From Zobellella iuensis (GTDB lineage: Bacteria > Pseudomonadota > Gammaproteobacteria > Enterobacterales > Aeromonadaceae), in contig NZ_JAERTZ010000036.1 in assembly GCF_016746085.1 (NCBI RefSeq), positions 62,001 to 126,000 on the forward strand: 64,000 nucleotides of DNA, written 5' to 3'. The translations under genes and the position numbers were made by a program. The notes beneath the pieces were generated by a model. That model was not told where the DNA came from. It made no database searches and saw only the letters and a list, made by a program, of their open reading frames with translations. This document shows positions 8,575 through 18,455 of the stretch, piece by piece. Position 1 is the first letter of the stretch; every line of letters starts with the position of its first letter.

Positions 8575-10722
8575 ATGCACCACCTTGCCGTACCATACCT
8601 GCCGGCTCAGCCGGCGCGCCGTCCCCTGTTCGCTCTTTCCCCCCTGCTACTGGCCCTGATGGCGGCCCAGGGCCAGGCCGAAGTGTTGACCGAACTGCCC
8701 GAAGTTGAAGTGCTGGGCCAGCGGGCACCGGAGGCGCATCGCCTCAAGGAAGGCTTCCCCAAGGTCAAGATCCACCGGGAAACCTTCGAGGAGCAGCCCA
8801 GTGGGCACCTGGTCAAGGACGTGATCAAGCGCCTGCCCGGGGTCTATACCGGCGGGGCTCCCGGTGAGGACAAGGATCTGCGGCTGCGGGGGCTGGACAA
8901 GGACTACAGCCGGGTGCAGTTCGACGGGGTGCAACTGCCCGATGGCGGCGAGAAGCGGGAACTCAACCTCGATCGCATCCCCAACGCCCTGGTGGGAGAG
9001 GTCACCCTGCTACGCAACCCGGGTGCCGAATACGAGGCCGACGGCCTGGCCGGCCGGGTGCATATCGAGCGCCGGGAGATCCCGCTGGCGCCGCTGACCG
9101 AAGTCACCCTGGCCGGAGCGGGGCGGGACAGCCTGGGCACCGACGGCAAGCAGCTGTCCATCAGCCATGGCCAGCGTTTCAACGACAGGATCGGCGTCCA
9201 GGGCGTGCTGAGCTATATCGAGGATCCCTTGCTGAAGGACAAGGAAAAACGGAGCAGCGGTGGCCTGCTGCAGGAGCGGGAGCAGGAGGACAAGCCGGCC
9301 GAGAACCTGACCCTGATGCTGGACGGCGCCTACTTCTATGACCAGGGGGAAATCCACCTCAAACCGCTCTATATCCGGGATGGCGAAGACAAGACCAAGC
9401 TGAAGAGCAAGTTCAAGGATGACGCCAGCCTGAAGGACGCAGAGCGGGAGCTGGAAGACAAGGTCAAGCTGACCAAGGGACTGGGGCTGGATCATCAGCA
9501 CAAGTTCGATGCCCGCACCCGGCTGGACAGCGCCCTGGGCTACTACCGCACCACCGAGGACAAGGACAGGATCAAGCAGAAGCTCGACGCCGAGCTGGTG
9601 GAAAACCTGACCAAGCGCGAGCTGGAGTTCGAGGACAAGACCGACGCCTTCTGGCAGGGCGAAACCAGGCTGACCCACGACTGGAGCGGTACCTACCGGC
9701 ACAAGCTGAAAACCGGTGCCCAGGTCCGGCTGCGGGAGAGGGACAGAACCAAGACGGTGGTGAAGAACGGTGTCGCCCAGGCGGCGGATGCCAAGTTCGA
9801 CTATCGCCTGGAAGAGGACTACTACGCCGCCTTCCTCCAGAATGAAACCCACCTCAACGAGCGCTTCAGCCTCTTGCCCGGCCTGCGCCTGGAGCACGTG
9901 GATCTGAGCAGCCAGGACGGCGCGGGCAACCAGGGCGGCAACAGCGGCACCGACTGGCTGCCTTCCCTCTCGGCCCGGTACCGACTGGACGAACAGCTCA
10001 GCCTGCACGCGGCCTACTCCCGGGTGCTGAACCGCCCCAAGTTTGACGAGTTGTCACCCTATGCCCAGGAAAACAACGACAAGTTCGTGATCGGCAACCC
10101 GGAGCTGGAAGTGGCCAAGGCGCACGCCTTCGATATCGGCCTGGATTATGTCACCGGGCCGCTGTTCCTCGGGGCCAACTTGTTCCAGCGCGACATCAAG
10201 GGGGTGATCGAATCCCGGGATAGCGGCGAGACCCTGGACGGCAAGCCGGTGTTCCAGGTGCAGAACGTGGGGGACGGCTACCTGCGCGGGCTGGAACTGG
10301 AGCAGCGCTGGGCGCTTTCCTCCCTGGGGCTGTCCTGGCTGGCGCCTTTCACCCTGACGGCCAACCAGAGTTTCATCAAGTCCCAGCTGGAGAATGCCGA
10401 CGGCAGCAAGGCCAGCTTCAAGGATCAGCCGGACTTTATCGGCAACCTGATCCTGGACTGGCACCTGCCGGCAACCGGCACCACTGCGTCCGTCGCCGCC
10501 AAGTACGTGTCTTCCATCGACAAGGGCGAAGGGGATGATCGCATCGCCGGTGAAACGTTTGTGGACGCCAGGCTGACCCAAGCCATCACCAAGGATCTGT
10601 CGGTGTACCTGCTGGCCAAGAACCTGACCGATGAGGACAGGGTCAAGTACAAGTCCAGCGGTGAAACCGAGGTGGAAAGCGGCGGCCGCTATTTCTGGCT
10701 GGGGCTGAACGCCCGCTTCTGA
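8575..10722 (+). CDS. TonB-dependent outer-membrane receptor
   Basis: A 715-residue receptor with a signal peptide (about residues 1-35). A TonB-box-like segment near ELPEVEVLG is followed by a plug domain (LVKDVIKRLPGVYTGG; LRLRGLDKDYSRVQFDG) and a 22-strand-type beta-barrel ending in the canonical aromatic YFWLGLNARF. Several periplasmic turns or extracellular loops are unusually rich in Lys, Asp and Glu (about residues 215-300). Together with the Fur-like box and the Bfd-like gene opposite, this suggests an iron or haem-type ligand, but the specificity is not readable. The start is preceded by TAGGGAAC. Confidence 0.93.
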   Translation: MHHLAVPYLPAQPARRPLFALSPLLLALMAAQGQAEVLTELPEVEVLGQRAPEAHRLKEGFPKVKIHRETFEEQPSGHLVKDVIKRLPGVYTGGAPGEDKDLRLRGLDKDYSRVQFDGVQLPDGGEKRELNLDRIPNALVGEVTLLRNPGAEYEADGLAGRVHIERREIPLAPLTEVTLAGAGRDSLGTDGKQLSISHGQRFNDRIGVQGVLSYIEDPLLKDKEKRSSGGLLQEREQEDKPAENLTLMLDGAYFYDQGEIHLKPLYIRDGEDKTKLKSKFKDDASLKDAERELEDKVKLTKGLGLDHQHKFDARTRLDSALGYYRTTEDKDRIKQKLDAELVENLTKRELEFEDKTDAFWQGETRLTHDWSGTYRHKLKTGAQVRLRERDRTKTVVKNGVAQAADAKFDYRLEEDYYAAFLQNETHLNERFSLLPGLRLEHVDLSSQDGAGNQGGNSGTDWLPSLSARYRLDEQLSLHAAYSRVLNRPKFDELSPYAQENNDKFVIGNPELEVAKAHAFDIGLDYVTGPLFLGANLFQRDIKGVIESRDSGETLDGKPVFQVQNVGDGYLRGLELEQRWALSSLGLSWLAPFTLTANQSFIKSQLENADGSKASFKDQPDFIGNLILDWHLPATGTTASVAAKYVSSIDKGEGDDRIAGETFVDARLTQAITKDLSVYLLAKNLTDEDRVKYKSSGETEVESGGRYFWLGLNARF

Positions 10723-10736
10723 CCCCTTCGGGATGG

Positions 10737-11153
10737 TCAGCCCGGCCCCAGGGGCTGACCGTGGCTGAACTCCACATGGTTGCCGTTGGGATCCCTGACC
10801 CCGCAGTAATAGCCCACCGGATAGGGCTCGTCCCGGGGCGGCCAGATCAGGCAGCCCGCGGCCCTGGCCCGGGCGGCGAGGGCGTCCACCGCCTCGCGGC
10901 TGGGCAGGGCGAAGCCGAAGTGGCGATAGTCGTGGGGCGACAGCTGCAGATCTTCGCCGCCGTTCATCAGCACGAAGATGAAGTCCTGCTCCCGCTCCGG
11001 CTCGGCCAGCCAGACGATGGTCTGGTGGCCGCTCTCGCGCCTGTGGGTTTCCACCATGCCGCAGAAGCCGCAATAAAAGCGGATGCAGGCCTCGATATCC
11101 CGCACATGCAGGGCGATATGGGTCAGACGGGGGTAATGGGGGGCGACGTTCAT
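10737..11153 (-). CDS. VOC family (glyoxalase/dioxygenase-like) protein
   Basis: 138 residues with one vicinal-oxygen-chelate fold: the strand LTHIALHVRDIEACIRFYCG at the N-terminus and RDPNGNHVEFSHG at the C-terminus carry the usual His and Glu metal ligands. I start it at 11153, after an AGGAGG box; the frame continues upstream but only antisense to the next gene. Family members include glyoxalase I, fosfomycin-resistance enzymes and ring-cleavage dioxygenases; this length and motif set fit a lactoylglutathione-lyase-like enzyme, but the substrate is unknown. A 9-bp inverted repeat (10735-10743/10752-10760) spans its stop codon. Confidence 0.85.
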   Translation of the reverse strand: MNVAPHYPRLTHIALHVRDIEACIRFYCGFCGMVETHRRESGHQTIVWLAEPEREQDFIFVLMNGGEDLQLSPHDYRHFGFALPSREAVDALAARARAAGCLIWPPRDEPYPVGYYCGVRDPNGNHVEFSHGQPLGPG

Positions 11154-11291
11154 CTCGGGTTCCTCCTGCCGGGTGCCTACCCTGCTGAGTATGGCCGCCG
11201 GTTCGCGCTCCCGCCAAAGGGCCGGCGGGTGCGCGAACCGGCGGCTGCTGTTAAAGTAGCCGGGCAACCCACAACCGATAACGAAAGAAGC

Positions 11292-12110
11292 ATGAGCAAG
11301 ATCACCGGAACCCTGGTCAAGATGCCGGCCAGCCTGGCCGAGCCCGTGGCCTACCAGCTGGCCCTGGGCGAGCACAGGGTGGAACTGAACGCCCTGCTCG
11401 GCCAGCCGCTCACCCTCGGCTACACCGGCAACATCTACTGCGACGCCTGCGGCCGCAAAACCAGCAAGAGCTTCGCCCAGGGGCACTGCTTTCCCTGCAT
11501 GAAGAAACTGGCCCGCTGCGACATGTGCGTGATGAAGCCGGAAACCTGCCACTATTTCGAGGGCACCTGCCGCGAGCCCGAGTGGGGCGAGCGCCACTGC
11601 ATGGTGCCCCATATCGTCTACCTGGCGAATACCTCCGGCCTCAAGGTGGGCATCACCCGGGCCAGCCAGGTGCCCACCCGCTGGATCGATCAGGGCGCCA
11701 CCCAGGCGCTGCCCATCCTGCGGGTGGCCAGCCGCCAGCTTTCCGGCCTGGTGGAAGTGGCCCTTGCCGAGCTGGTGGCCGACAAGACCAACTGGCGCGC
11801 CATGCTCAAGGGCGACGAGGCTCCGCTCGACCTCAAGGCCGAGGCCGCCCGGCTGCTGCCGGAAATTAAGGAAAAGCTGGCCGAACTGGTGCTGAACTAC
11901 GGCGAAGAGGCCATCACCCCGCTGGACGAGCCGGTGGTCGGGCTCAGCTACCCGGTGCTGGAGTACCCGAAGAAGATCGCCAGCCACAACTTCGACAAGA
12001 ACCCGGTGGTGTCCGGCACCCTGCTCGGCATCAAGGGCCAGTACCTGATCTTCGACAGCGGGGTGATCAACCTGCGCAAGTTCACCGGCTATGAAGTGAG
12101 CCTGGGCTGA
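11292..12110 (+). CDS. DUF2797 family protein
   Basis: 272 residues matching the DUF2797 family. The N-terminal part has a cysteine-rich, probably zinc-binding region (YCDACGRKT, CFPCMKKLARCDMC, CHYFEGTCREPEWGERHC; about residues 50-110). The middle contains VYLANTSGLKVGITR followed by R-W-IDQGA, which looks like the two-strand motif and following Arg of GIY-YIG nucleases, with a Glu in the next helix (SGLVEVAL). The cellular function is not established. Alone on this strand between a VOC gene and an MFS transporter. Confidence 0.8.
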   Translation: MSKITGTLVKMPASLAEPVAYQLALGEHRVELNALLGQPLTLGYTGNIYCDACGRKTSKSFAQGHCFPCMKKLARCDMCVMKPETCHYFEGTCREPEWGERHCMVPHIVYLANTSGLKVGITRASQVPTRWIDQGATQALPILRVASRQLSGLVEVALAELVADKTNWRAMLKGDEAPLDLKAEAARLLPEIKEKLAELVLNYGEEAITPLDEPVVGLSYPVLEYPKKIASHNFDKNPVVSGTLLGIKGQYLIFDSGVINLRKFTGYEVSLG

Positions 12111-12132
12111 GGGATGCCGGCCGGCGGAGCCG

Positions 12133-13326
12133 TCAGGCGGTTGGGCAGGCCGGGTCGGGACGGGGGCCGGCCCGGTATAGCCAGAGTCCCAGCAAGGCCA
12201 GTACCACCGAAGCCGAGGCGAGCACCAGGTAGAGGCTGTCCAGCGCGCCGGTGGCCTCGCGCAGATAGCCGGCCAGCAGGTTGCCCAGGGTGCCGCCGAG
12301 GCCGAACGTGACCATGCAGATGCCGCTGATCTGCATGGTGGCGGTCGACGAATAGCGCTGGCCGACCCAACCGGCCAGTATCCCCCACATGGGAAAATAC
12401 ATCAGGCCGTAGCCGAAGCCGGCCACCAGCGCGAAGCGCGCGGGATCCTGGACGAAGGCCAGCAAGCCCAGGGCAAAGCCGCCGAAGATCACCAGCAGTG
12501 CCAGCTCCGGCCCCTTGTGGTCGGCCAGCTTGCCGGTGAGCAGGCCGGCGACCATGCCGGTCAACCCGACCGTGGTCCAGGTATAGCCACCGAGGGTGGC
12601 GGGCAGGCCCAGCTGAGCCAGGTAGGTATTGAGCCAGGTGGAAAACGGCATTGTGGTAAAGCCGACCAGAAAGCAGATCAGGCAGGCGCACAGGGCGGTG
12701 CGCTCACCACAGATGGTCGCCAGCAGCCGGGCCACCGGTATGGCGGCAACCGGCCCCCCGCCTGGCGTCGCCGGCTGGCGCTTTAAGGTCCGCAGCATAT
12801 GCCAGGTGAGCCCCATGACCAGCAGGCCCATCAATCCGGCCAGCTGCCAGCCCCGTTGCCAGCCCAGGGCCGGGACCACCAGCAGGATCAGCAGGCCGTT
12901 GAGGCCGTATCCCCAGGCGGTGCCGCTGGAGATGGTCGACAGGCAGCCCGAGCGCTGTTCGGGGCCGGTATGGCGGCTGACGATCTCCACTATGCTGCCC
13001 CAGCTGATGGCGGCACTGGCCGCCAGGCAGGTGAGGGCCAGGATGATCAGCCGCGGCTCCTGCAACTGCGACAGGGTAAACAGCAACAGGCTGGTGATGC
13101 CGCCGGTGGCCAGCGCCAGACGGGCGGTGCCCAGGCGGTGGCCAACCAGGCCCAGCAACAGGGCGCCCCCGAGGTAGGCCAACTGGGTCAAGGCCCCGAT
13201 GGTGGCGAGATGCCAGTGGCTCAGCGCAATGCTGTCCCGCATCATGGGCACGAGGGCGGCAAACAGAAACATGCCGAAACCGTGGCTGACAACCTGGTTC
13301 ATTCCGAAAATAGCGGCCATGCGCAT
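12133..13326 (-). CDS. MFS transporter
   Basis: 397 residues with twelve predicted helices in two six-helix halves (FGMNQVVSHGFGMFLFAALVP at the start; GYTWTTVGLTGMVAGLLTGKLADHKG near the mid-second half, with the loop motif G-K-L-A-D). The YbfB/uncharacterised MFS group is likely, and the substrate is unknown. Start at 13326, after an AGGGAGAT box. It is divergent from a LysR regulator 120 bp away, the classical arrangement for a regulated transporter. Confidence 0.88.
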   Translation of the reverse strand: MRMAAIFGMNQVVSHGFGMFLFAALVPMMRDSIALSHWHLATIGALTQLAYLGGALLLGLVGHRLGTARLALATGGITSLLLFTLSQLQEPRLIILALTCLAASAAISWGSIVEIVSRHTGPEQRSGCLSTISSGTAWGYGLNGLLILLVVPALGWQRGWQLAGLMGLLVMGLTWHMLRTLKRQPATPGGGPVAAIPVARLLATICGERTALCACLICFLVGFTTMPFSTWLNTYLAQLGLPATLGGYTWTTVGLTGMVAGLLTGKLADHKGPELALLVIFGGFALGLLAFVQDPARFALVAGFGYGLMYFPMWGILAGWVGQRYSSTATMQISGICMVTFGLGGTLGNLLAGYLREATGALDSLYLVLASASVVLALLGLWLYRAGPRPDPACPTA

Positions 13327-13446
13327 GGGGTGATCTCCCTGATCCGGTAACGGCGCCTATTGGCCGCGAGCCATCTTCTCTTCTTGCCAGTATTCGGTAA
13401 ATCGATAAATATTGAGGTCTGCCTTCAATAAGGATGAAGTCTGCCG

Positions 13447-14313
13447 ATGCGTGATTTACCCATTACCCTGCTGCGCACCTTCGCGGTGGTGGCGGAAACC
13501 CGCAACCTGACCGCGGCGGCAGGGCGGCTGCACCGGGCGCCGTCCACCATCAGCATGCAGTTGAGCCGGCTGGAGGGGCTGGTGGCGGCCGAGTTGCTGG
13601 AGCGGGGGCAGTATGGGGTCAGGCTGACCCCGGCGGGGGAGCAGCTCAGGACGCACGCTCATCAGCTGCTGAACCTGCACGACCGGATCCTGGGGGCTTT
13701 CCAGAATGCGGAGGTGGTGGGCAAGGTCCGCTTCGGTACCCATGATCAATACGCCACCCGCAGCCTGACTCCCCTGCTGGAAGCCTTTGTGCTCAATTAT
13801 CCGGAGGCCCGGCTGGAAGTGCTCTGCGATCACCGGCCCCATTACCTGGCGGCCCTGGTCCAGGAGGGCAAGCTGGACATCGCCCTGGTGGAGATGCCGG
13901 CCCTGTCCGACGGTGGCCTGCGGCTGTGCCGGGACGAACTGGTCTGGGTATGCTCTGAGGCCCATGCGACCCATCGGCGGGAACCCTTGCCGCTGGCGGT
14001 GTTCGTCGAAGGCTGCTATCACCGGGAGTCGGCCTGCCAGGCGCTGGAGCACACCGACACCGCCTACCGTATCGCCTTTACCAGCCAGAGCCGGGCGGGC
14101 GTACTGGCGGCGGTGCGGGCCGGGATCGGCGTCGGGGTGATACCGCGCCAGACCCTGGAGCCGGGCCTGGTGGTGGTGGAGGAAGGGCTGCCGCCGCTGC
14201 CCCGGGCGGACACCACCCTGTTCGTGGCCGAACGGGCAAACGAGGCCACGGCCCGCCTGGCCAGGACCATCGAGGAGAGCCCGCAGTTCCAGCGATATCG
14301 GGGCGAGCCATAA
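13447..14313 (+). CDS. LysR-family transcriptional regulator
   Basis: 288 residues. The N-terminal winged helix-turn-helix (LLRTFAVVAETRNLTAAAGRLHRAPSTISMQLSRLEGL, residues 8-45) is followed by a periplasmic-binding-protein-like effector domain (about 90-285). It is divergent from the MFS gene, so it most likely controls that transporter and itself. The AT-rich spacer (about 13390-13435, with TAAATCGATAAATATTGA) is the probable operator region. The effector is unknown. Confidence 0.9.
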   Translation: MRDLPITLLRTFAVVAETRNLTAAAGRLHRAPSTISMQLSRLEGLVAAELLERGQYGVRLTPAGEQLRTHAHQLLNLHDRILGAFQNAEVVGKVRFGTHDQYATRSLTPLLEAFVLNYPEARLEVLCDHRPHYLAALVQEGKLDIALVEMPALSDGGLRLCRDELVWVCSEAHATHRREPLPLAVFVEGCYHRESACQALEHTDTAYRIAFTSQSRAGVLAAVRAGIGVGVIPRQTLEPGLVVVEEGLPPLPRADTTLFVAERANEATARLARTIEESPQFQRYRGEP

Positions 14314-14407
14314 CTGGCTGTAACGGATAAGAAAATAAGGTGAAATGGGGCGAGACGAGTAACTTGTTCATCGGCCACAGCGTGAACCAGAAGCAAGGAG
14401 AAAGGGA

Positions 14408-15340
14408 GTGAAGCGGTTTCTGATCATCGGTGCCGGCGGCATCGGCGGCTATTACGGCGCCCGGCTGCAGCAGGCGGGGCATGAGGTGGTACTGGTGGCC
14501 CGGGGAGAGCACCTGGCCGCCATGCAGCGGCAGGGACTTAGGGTGGAGCACCAGGACTTTCGTTTCGCGCAGCCGGTGCGGGCGCTGGATCTGGCCACCC
14601 TGCGCGAGACCTGCGCCAGCGGCGACTTCGACCTGATCGTGCTGACGATGAAGTCCCAGGCCACCGGCCCCCTGATGGCGGAGCTGGCGGACTGGCTGGT
14701 CACCAGCGCGGTGCCGGTGCTGTCGCTGCAGAACGGGGTGGACAACGAACTCCTTATCAGCGAGGTGGTGGGGGAGGCGTGGACCCTGGGCGGACTGGCG
14801 GTGCGCATCGGCGGCCATATAGTGGCGCCGGGCCTGGTGCAGGCGGACGGTCCGGCCCAGGTGATCATGGGCGCCTGGCCCCGGCAACGGCCGGCCCAGG
14901 CCGACTGGCTGGAGCAATTGCGCCAGTGTTTCGAGCTGGCGGGCATTCCGACCCAGGTGGCGGTGGACATCCGCCGCGAGCTGTGGCGCAAACTGATTAT
15001 CAACAACGGCGTCAACCCGCTCTCGGCCCTCTCCGGGCTGGACACCCGCCGCCTCAGCCACCATCCGCAACTGGGCCGCAGCGTCTACCAGATGATGGCG
15101 GAAACCGCCGCCGTGGCCGAGGCCGACGGCGTCAGCCTGGGCAAGACCGACGTGGACGAGATGTATGCCCTGATCCGCAACTTCGACGCCATCAAGACCT
15201 CCATGCTGGTGGACAAGGAGAAGGGGCGGGAGCTGGAGCTGGACGCCATCAGCGGCGCCGTGCTGCGCCGGGCGGAACAACTGGGGCTGGAGGTGCCGGC
15301 CACCCGCCTGGCCTACGGCCTGCTGCAACTGCGGGATTGA
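14408..15340 (+). CDS. panE: 2-dehydropantoate 2-reductase family protein
   Basis: 310 residues beginning with the NADP-binding motif GAGGIGGYYGARL (residues 8-20). The C-terminal helical domain contains ELWRKLIINNGVNPLSAL, with the Lys/Asn/Ser pattern of ketopantoate reductases. That enzyme makes pantoate for coenzyme A synthesis. Several paralogues of this family act on other 2-oxo acids, and no pan gene is adjacent, so the symbol is tentative. The start is a GTG at 14408, closely preceded by AAGGAGAAAGGGA. Confidence 0.8.
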   Translation: MKRFLIIGAGGIGGYYGARLQQAGHEVVLVARGEHLAAMQRQGLRVEHQDFRFAQPVRALDLATLRETCASGDFDLIVLTMKSQATGPLMAELADWLVTSAVPVLSLQNGVDNELLISEVVGEAWTLGGLAVRIGGHIVAPGLVQADGPAQVIMGAWPRQRPAQADWLEQLRQCFELAGIPTQVAVDIRRELWRKLIINNGVNPLSALSGLDTRRLSHHPQLGRSVYQMMAETAAVAEADGVSLGKTDVDEMYALIRNFDAIKTSMLVDKEKGRELELDAISGAVLRRAEQLGLEVPATRLAYGLLQLRD

Positions 15341-15382
15341 ACGGGCAGGGCGGCGGCATGGCCGGCATGGCCGGCACCCGGG

Positions 15383-15619
15383 TTATTTCAGCGCCGCCAG
15401 GTCGGCGCCGAAGTTGATATGAAAGGCGGCACCGTCCAGCACCAGAGCGGGCACCGACTTGACGCCGGCGGCCTCGGCTTCCGCCAGGCGGTGTTTTTGT
15501 TCGCCCAGATGGACGACTTCCACTTGGTAACGACCCGGGTCCAGGGCCCGGGCAAGGTTCTGCTCGGCGGCGACGCACACCGGACAGCCGGCGTGGTAGA
15601 AAATGGCTTTGCTGGTCAT
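15383..15619 (-). CDS. Thioredoxin-fold protein with CPVC motif
   Basis: 78 residues with a glutaredoxin/thioredoxin-like beta-alpha-beta start (AIFYHAGCPVCVAAEQNLARAL). It carries a CPVC redox pair at residues 12-15 and a cis-proline segment KSVPALVLDG (about residues 54-63). It is shorter than typical glutaredoxins and has no signal peptide, so a cytosolic thiol or disulphide role is likely. It is divergent from the HxlR-type regulator at 15761. Start supported by GGAGAG. Confidence 0.8.
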   Translation of the reverse strand: MTSKAIFYHAGCPVCVAAEQNLARALDPGRYQVEVVHLGEQKHRLAEAEAAGVKSVPALVLDGAAFHINFGADLAALK

Positions 15620-15699
15620 GGCTGCTCTCCTGCGATGGCTTACACTGGGTGCATGGGCACACCCCAAGGGTAGGCCCGGTTTACCCCGCCGAACAGCGG

Positions 15700-15734
15700 G
15701 TACTTTTGGGTAACCCGGGCACTTTTTGGTGTAA
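15700..15734. promoter_or_regulatory. Direct repeat, candidate HxlR operator
   Basis: Two similar copies, GTACTTTTGGGTAA (15700-15713) and GCACTTTTTGGTGTAA (15719-15734), start 19 bp apart, about two helical turns. They lie between the CPVC gene and the HxlR-type gene, 27 bp before the latter. This fits cooperative binding of a dimeric winged-helix regulator to its own promoter, but it is unproven. Confidence 0.4.
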
Positions 15735-15760
15735 TTTGGCGAAACATAAGGCAAAAAATA

Positions 15761-16090
15761 ATGTCCCCAACCCAGTCCAGCTACCGCCAGCTCGAGGAAG
15801 TGGTGGGGTGCAAATGGTCGGTGTCGGTGCTGCAGGCCATCGCCGCCAGCATCAACCGGCCCGGCGCCCTGGAACGCCATATCGCGGGTATCTCCACCAA
15901 GGTGTTGTCGGAGCGGCTGCGCAAGCTGACCCGCTACGGCCTGCTGCACAAGCAGAGCTACCCGGAAGTCCCTCCCCGAACCGAATACCGGCTCACCGCC
16001 AACGGCTACAAGCTGGTGGCCATCATCAGCCAGATCCGGCAATTGGATGCGGACATCAAGGAAAACGGGGAGAAAGGGCCGGAGAGCTGA
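15761..16090 (+). CDS. HxlR-family winged-helix regulator
   Basis: 109 residues. The family signature VVGCKWSVSVLQAI at residues 14-27 is followed by STKVLSERLRKLTRYGLL (recognition helix) and YRLTANGYKL (wing). Cys17 occupies the position used as the thiol sensor in YodB/HypR-type members. Paired divergently with a CPVC thioredoxin-fold gene, it is a plausible electrophile or disulphide-stress switch; that function is inferred. Confidence 0.87.
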   Translation: MSPTQSSYRQLEEVVGCKWSVSVLQAIAASINRPGALERHIAGISTKVLSERLRKLTRYGLLHKQSYPEVPPRTEYRLTANGYKLVAIISQIRQLDADIKENGEKGPES

Positions 16091-16120
16091 GCGCCCTGGC
16101 TTCGGGTACCGGAGCGACAC

Positions 16121-16156
16121 AAAAAAGGGTTAGCGGCTGTTAAGCTGCTAACCCTT
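16121..16156 (-). terminator. Intrinsic terminator after tRNA-Ile2
   Basis: On the minus strand a perfect 10-bp stem (16147-16156 with 16125-16134) is followed by six T residues (16121-16126). It begins 9 bp after the tRNA 3' end. Confidence 0.85.
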
Positions 16157-16164
16157 GCTGTGTA

Positions 16165-16241
16165 TGGTGGCCCCTGCTGGACTTGAACCAGCGACCGATC
16201 GATTATGAGTCGAGCGCTCTAACCAACTGAGCTAAGGGGCC
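16165..16241 (-). tRNA. ileX: tRNA-Ile2 (CAU anticodon, lysidine-modified)
   Basis: A complete 77-nt cloverleaf with encoded CCA: acceptor stem GGCCCCT/AGGGGCC, D-arm GCTC..GAGC, anticodon loop CTCATAA and T-arm GCTGG TTCAAGT CCAGC. The CAU anticodon alone would suggest tRNA-Met. However, the acceptor and T-arm sequence closely matches E. coli ileX (from memory), and it lies next to rpoD as ileX does. It therefore most likely reads AUA after TilS converts C34 to lysidine. The outermost anticodon-stem pair is C-U mismatched. Confidence 0.9.
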
Positions 16242-16345
16242 AAAAGTGGTGCTGATTATAGGGAAAGCGGCCTTGGCTGTCCAGTCGCGGCGGGCGTATA
16301 TCAGCTTGATTTTTAAGCGGTTGGCGCGACGGCCGGCGGTGATGG

Positions 16346-16369
16346 AAAAGGGCGCCGAAGCGCCCTTTT
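16346..16369 (-). terminator. Intrinsic terminator of rpoD
   Basis: A 10-bp stem with arms 16360-16369 and 16346-16355 closes a four-base loop that reads TTCG on the minus strand, a very stable tetraloop. The rpoD stop lies 13 bp upstream. The outer pairs give TTTT after the GC-rich stem. Confidence 0.85.
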
Positions 16370-16382
16370 TACTGCCGCTGGC

Positions 16383-18224
<1,842 letters not shown>

Positions 18225-18295
18225 AGAACTCGTCCGGTTAGATGTTGCAAGAGGGTGTAGGCATTAGGCACTCTTTTATGGCGCGCAAGTAGCCG

Positions 18296-18304
18296 ATTAT
18301 AACA
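18296..18304 (-). promoter_or_regulatory. Extended -10 promoter before rpoD
   Basis: The minus strand reads TGTTATAAT, a perfect -10 hexamer with the TGn extension. Only a poor -35 match lies 17 bp upstream. Transcription would start near 18288, giving a leader of about 64 nt. The 231-bp gap between dnaG and rpoD otherwise shows no gene. Confidence 0.5.
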
Positions 18305-18455
18305 AAATTTGACCAGCGTCGCTATGCCGGTCTGTGCTTGCCAACACGCCTCGCCTTCTTTACGGTGAGAGTGCTGCCGCGCTCAATGGTTTCATCATTA
18401 CCCGTGAACCGGGCCTGTTTTACAATCTTGGGGCGGTGCGCCCGCTTTTCAATGT

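Noticed and set aside
10735-10760. Intrinsic terminator between the TonB receptor and the VOC gene
   Set aside because: The 9-bp inverted repeat is clear but overlaps the VOC 3' codons and has no T tract on either strand, so it is only noted in the gene entry.
16165-16241. Elongator tRNA-Met
   Set aside because: The CAU anticodon fits, but the acceptor, T-arm and genomic position match tRNA-Ile2 (ileX).
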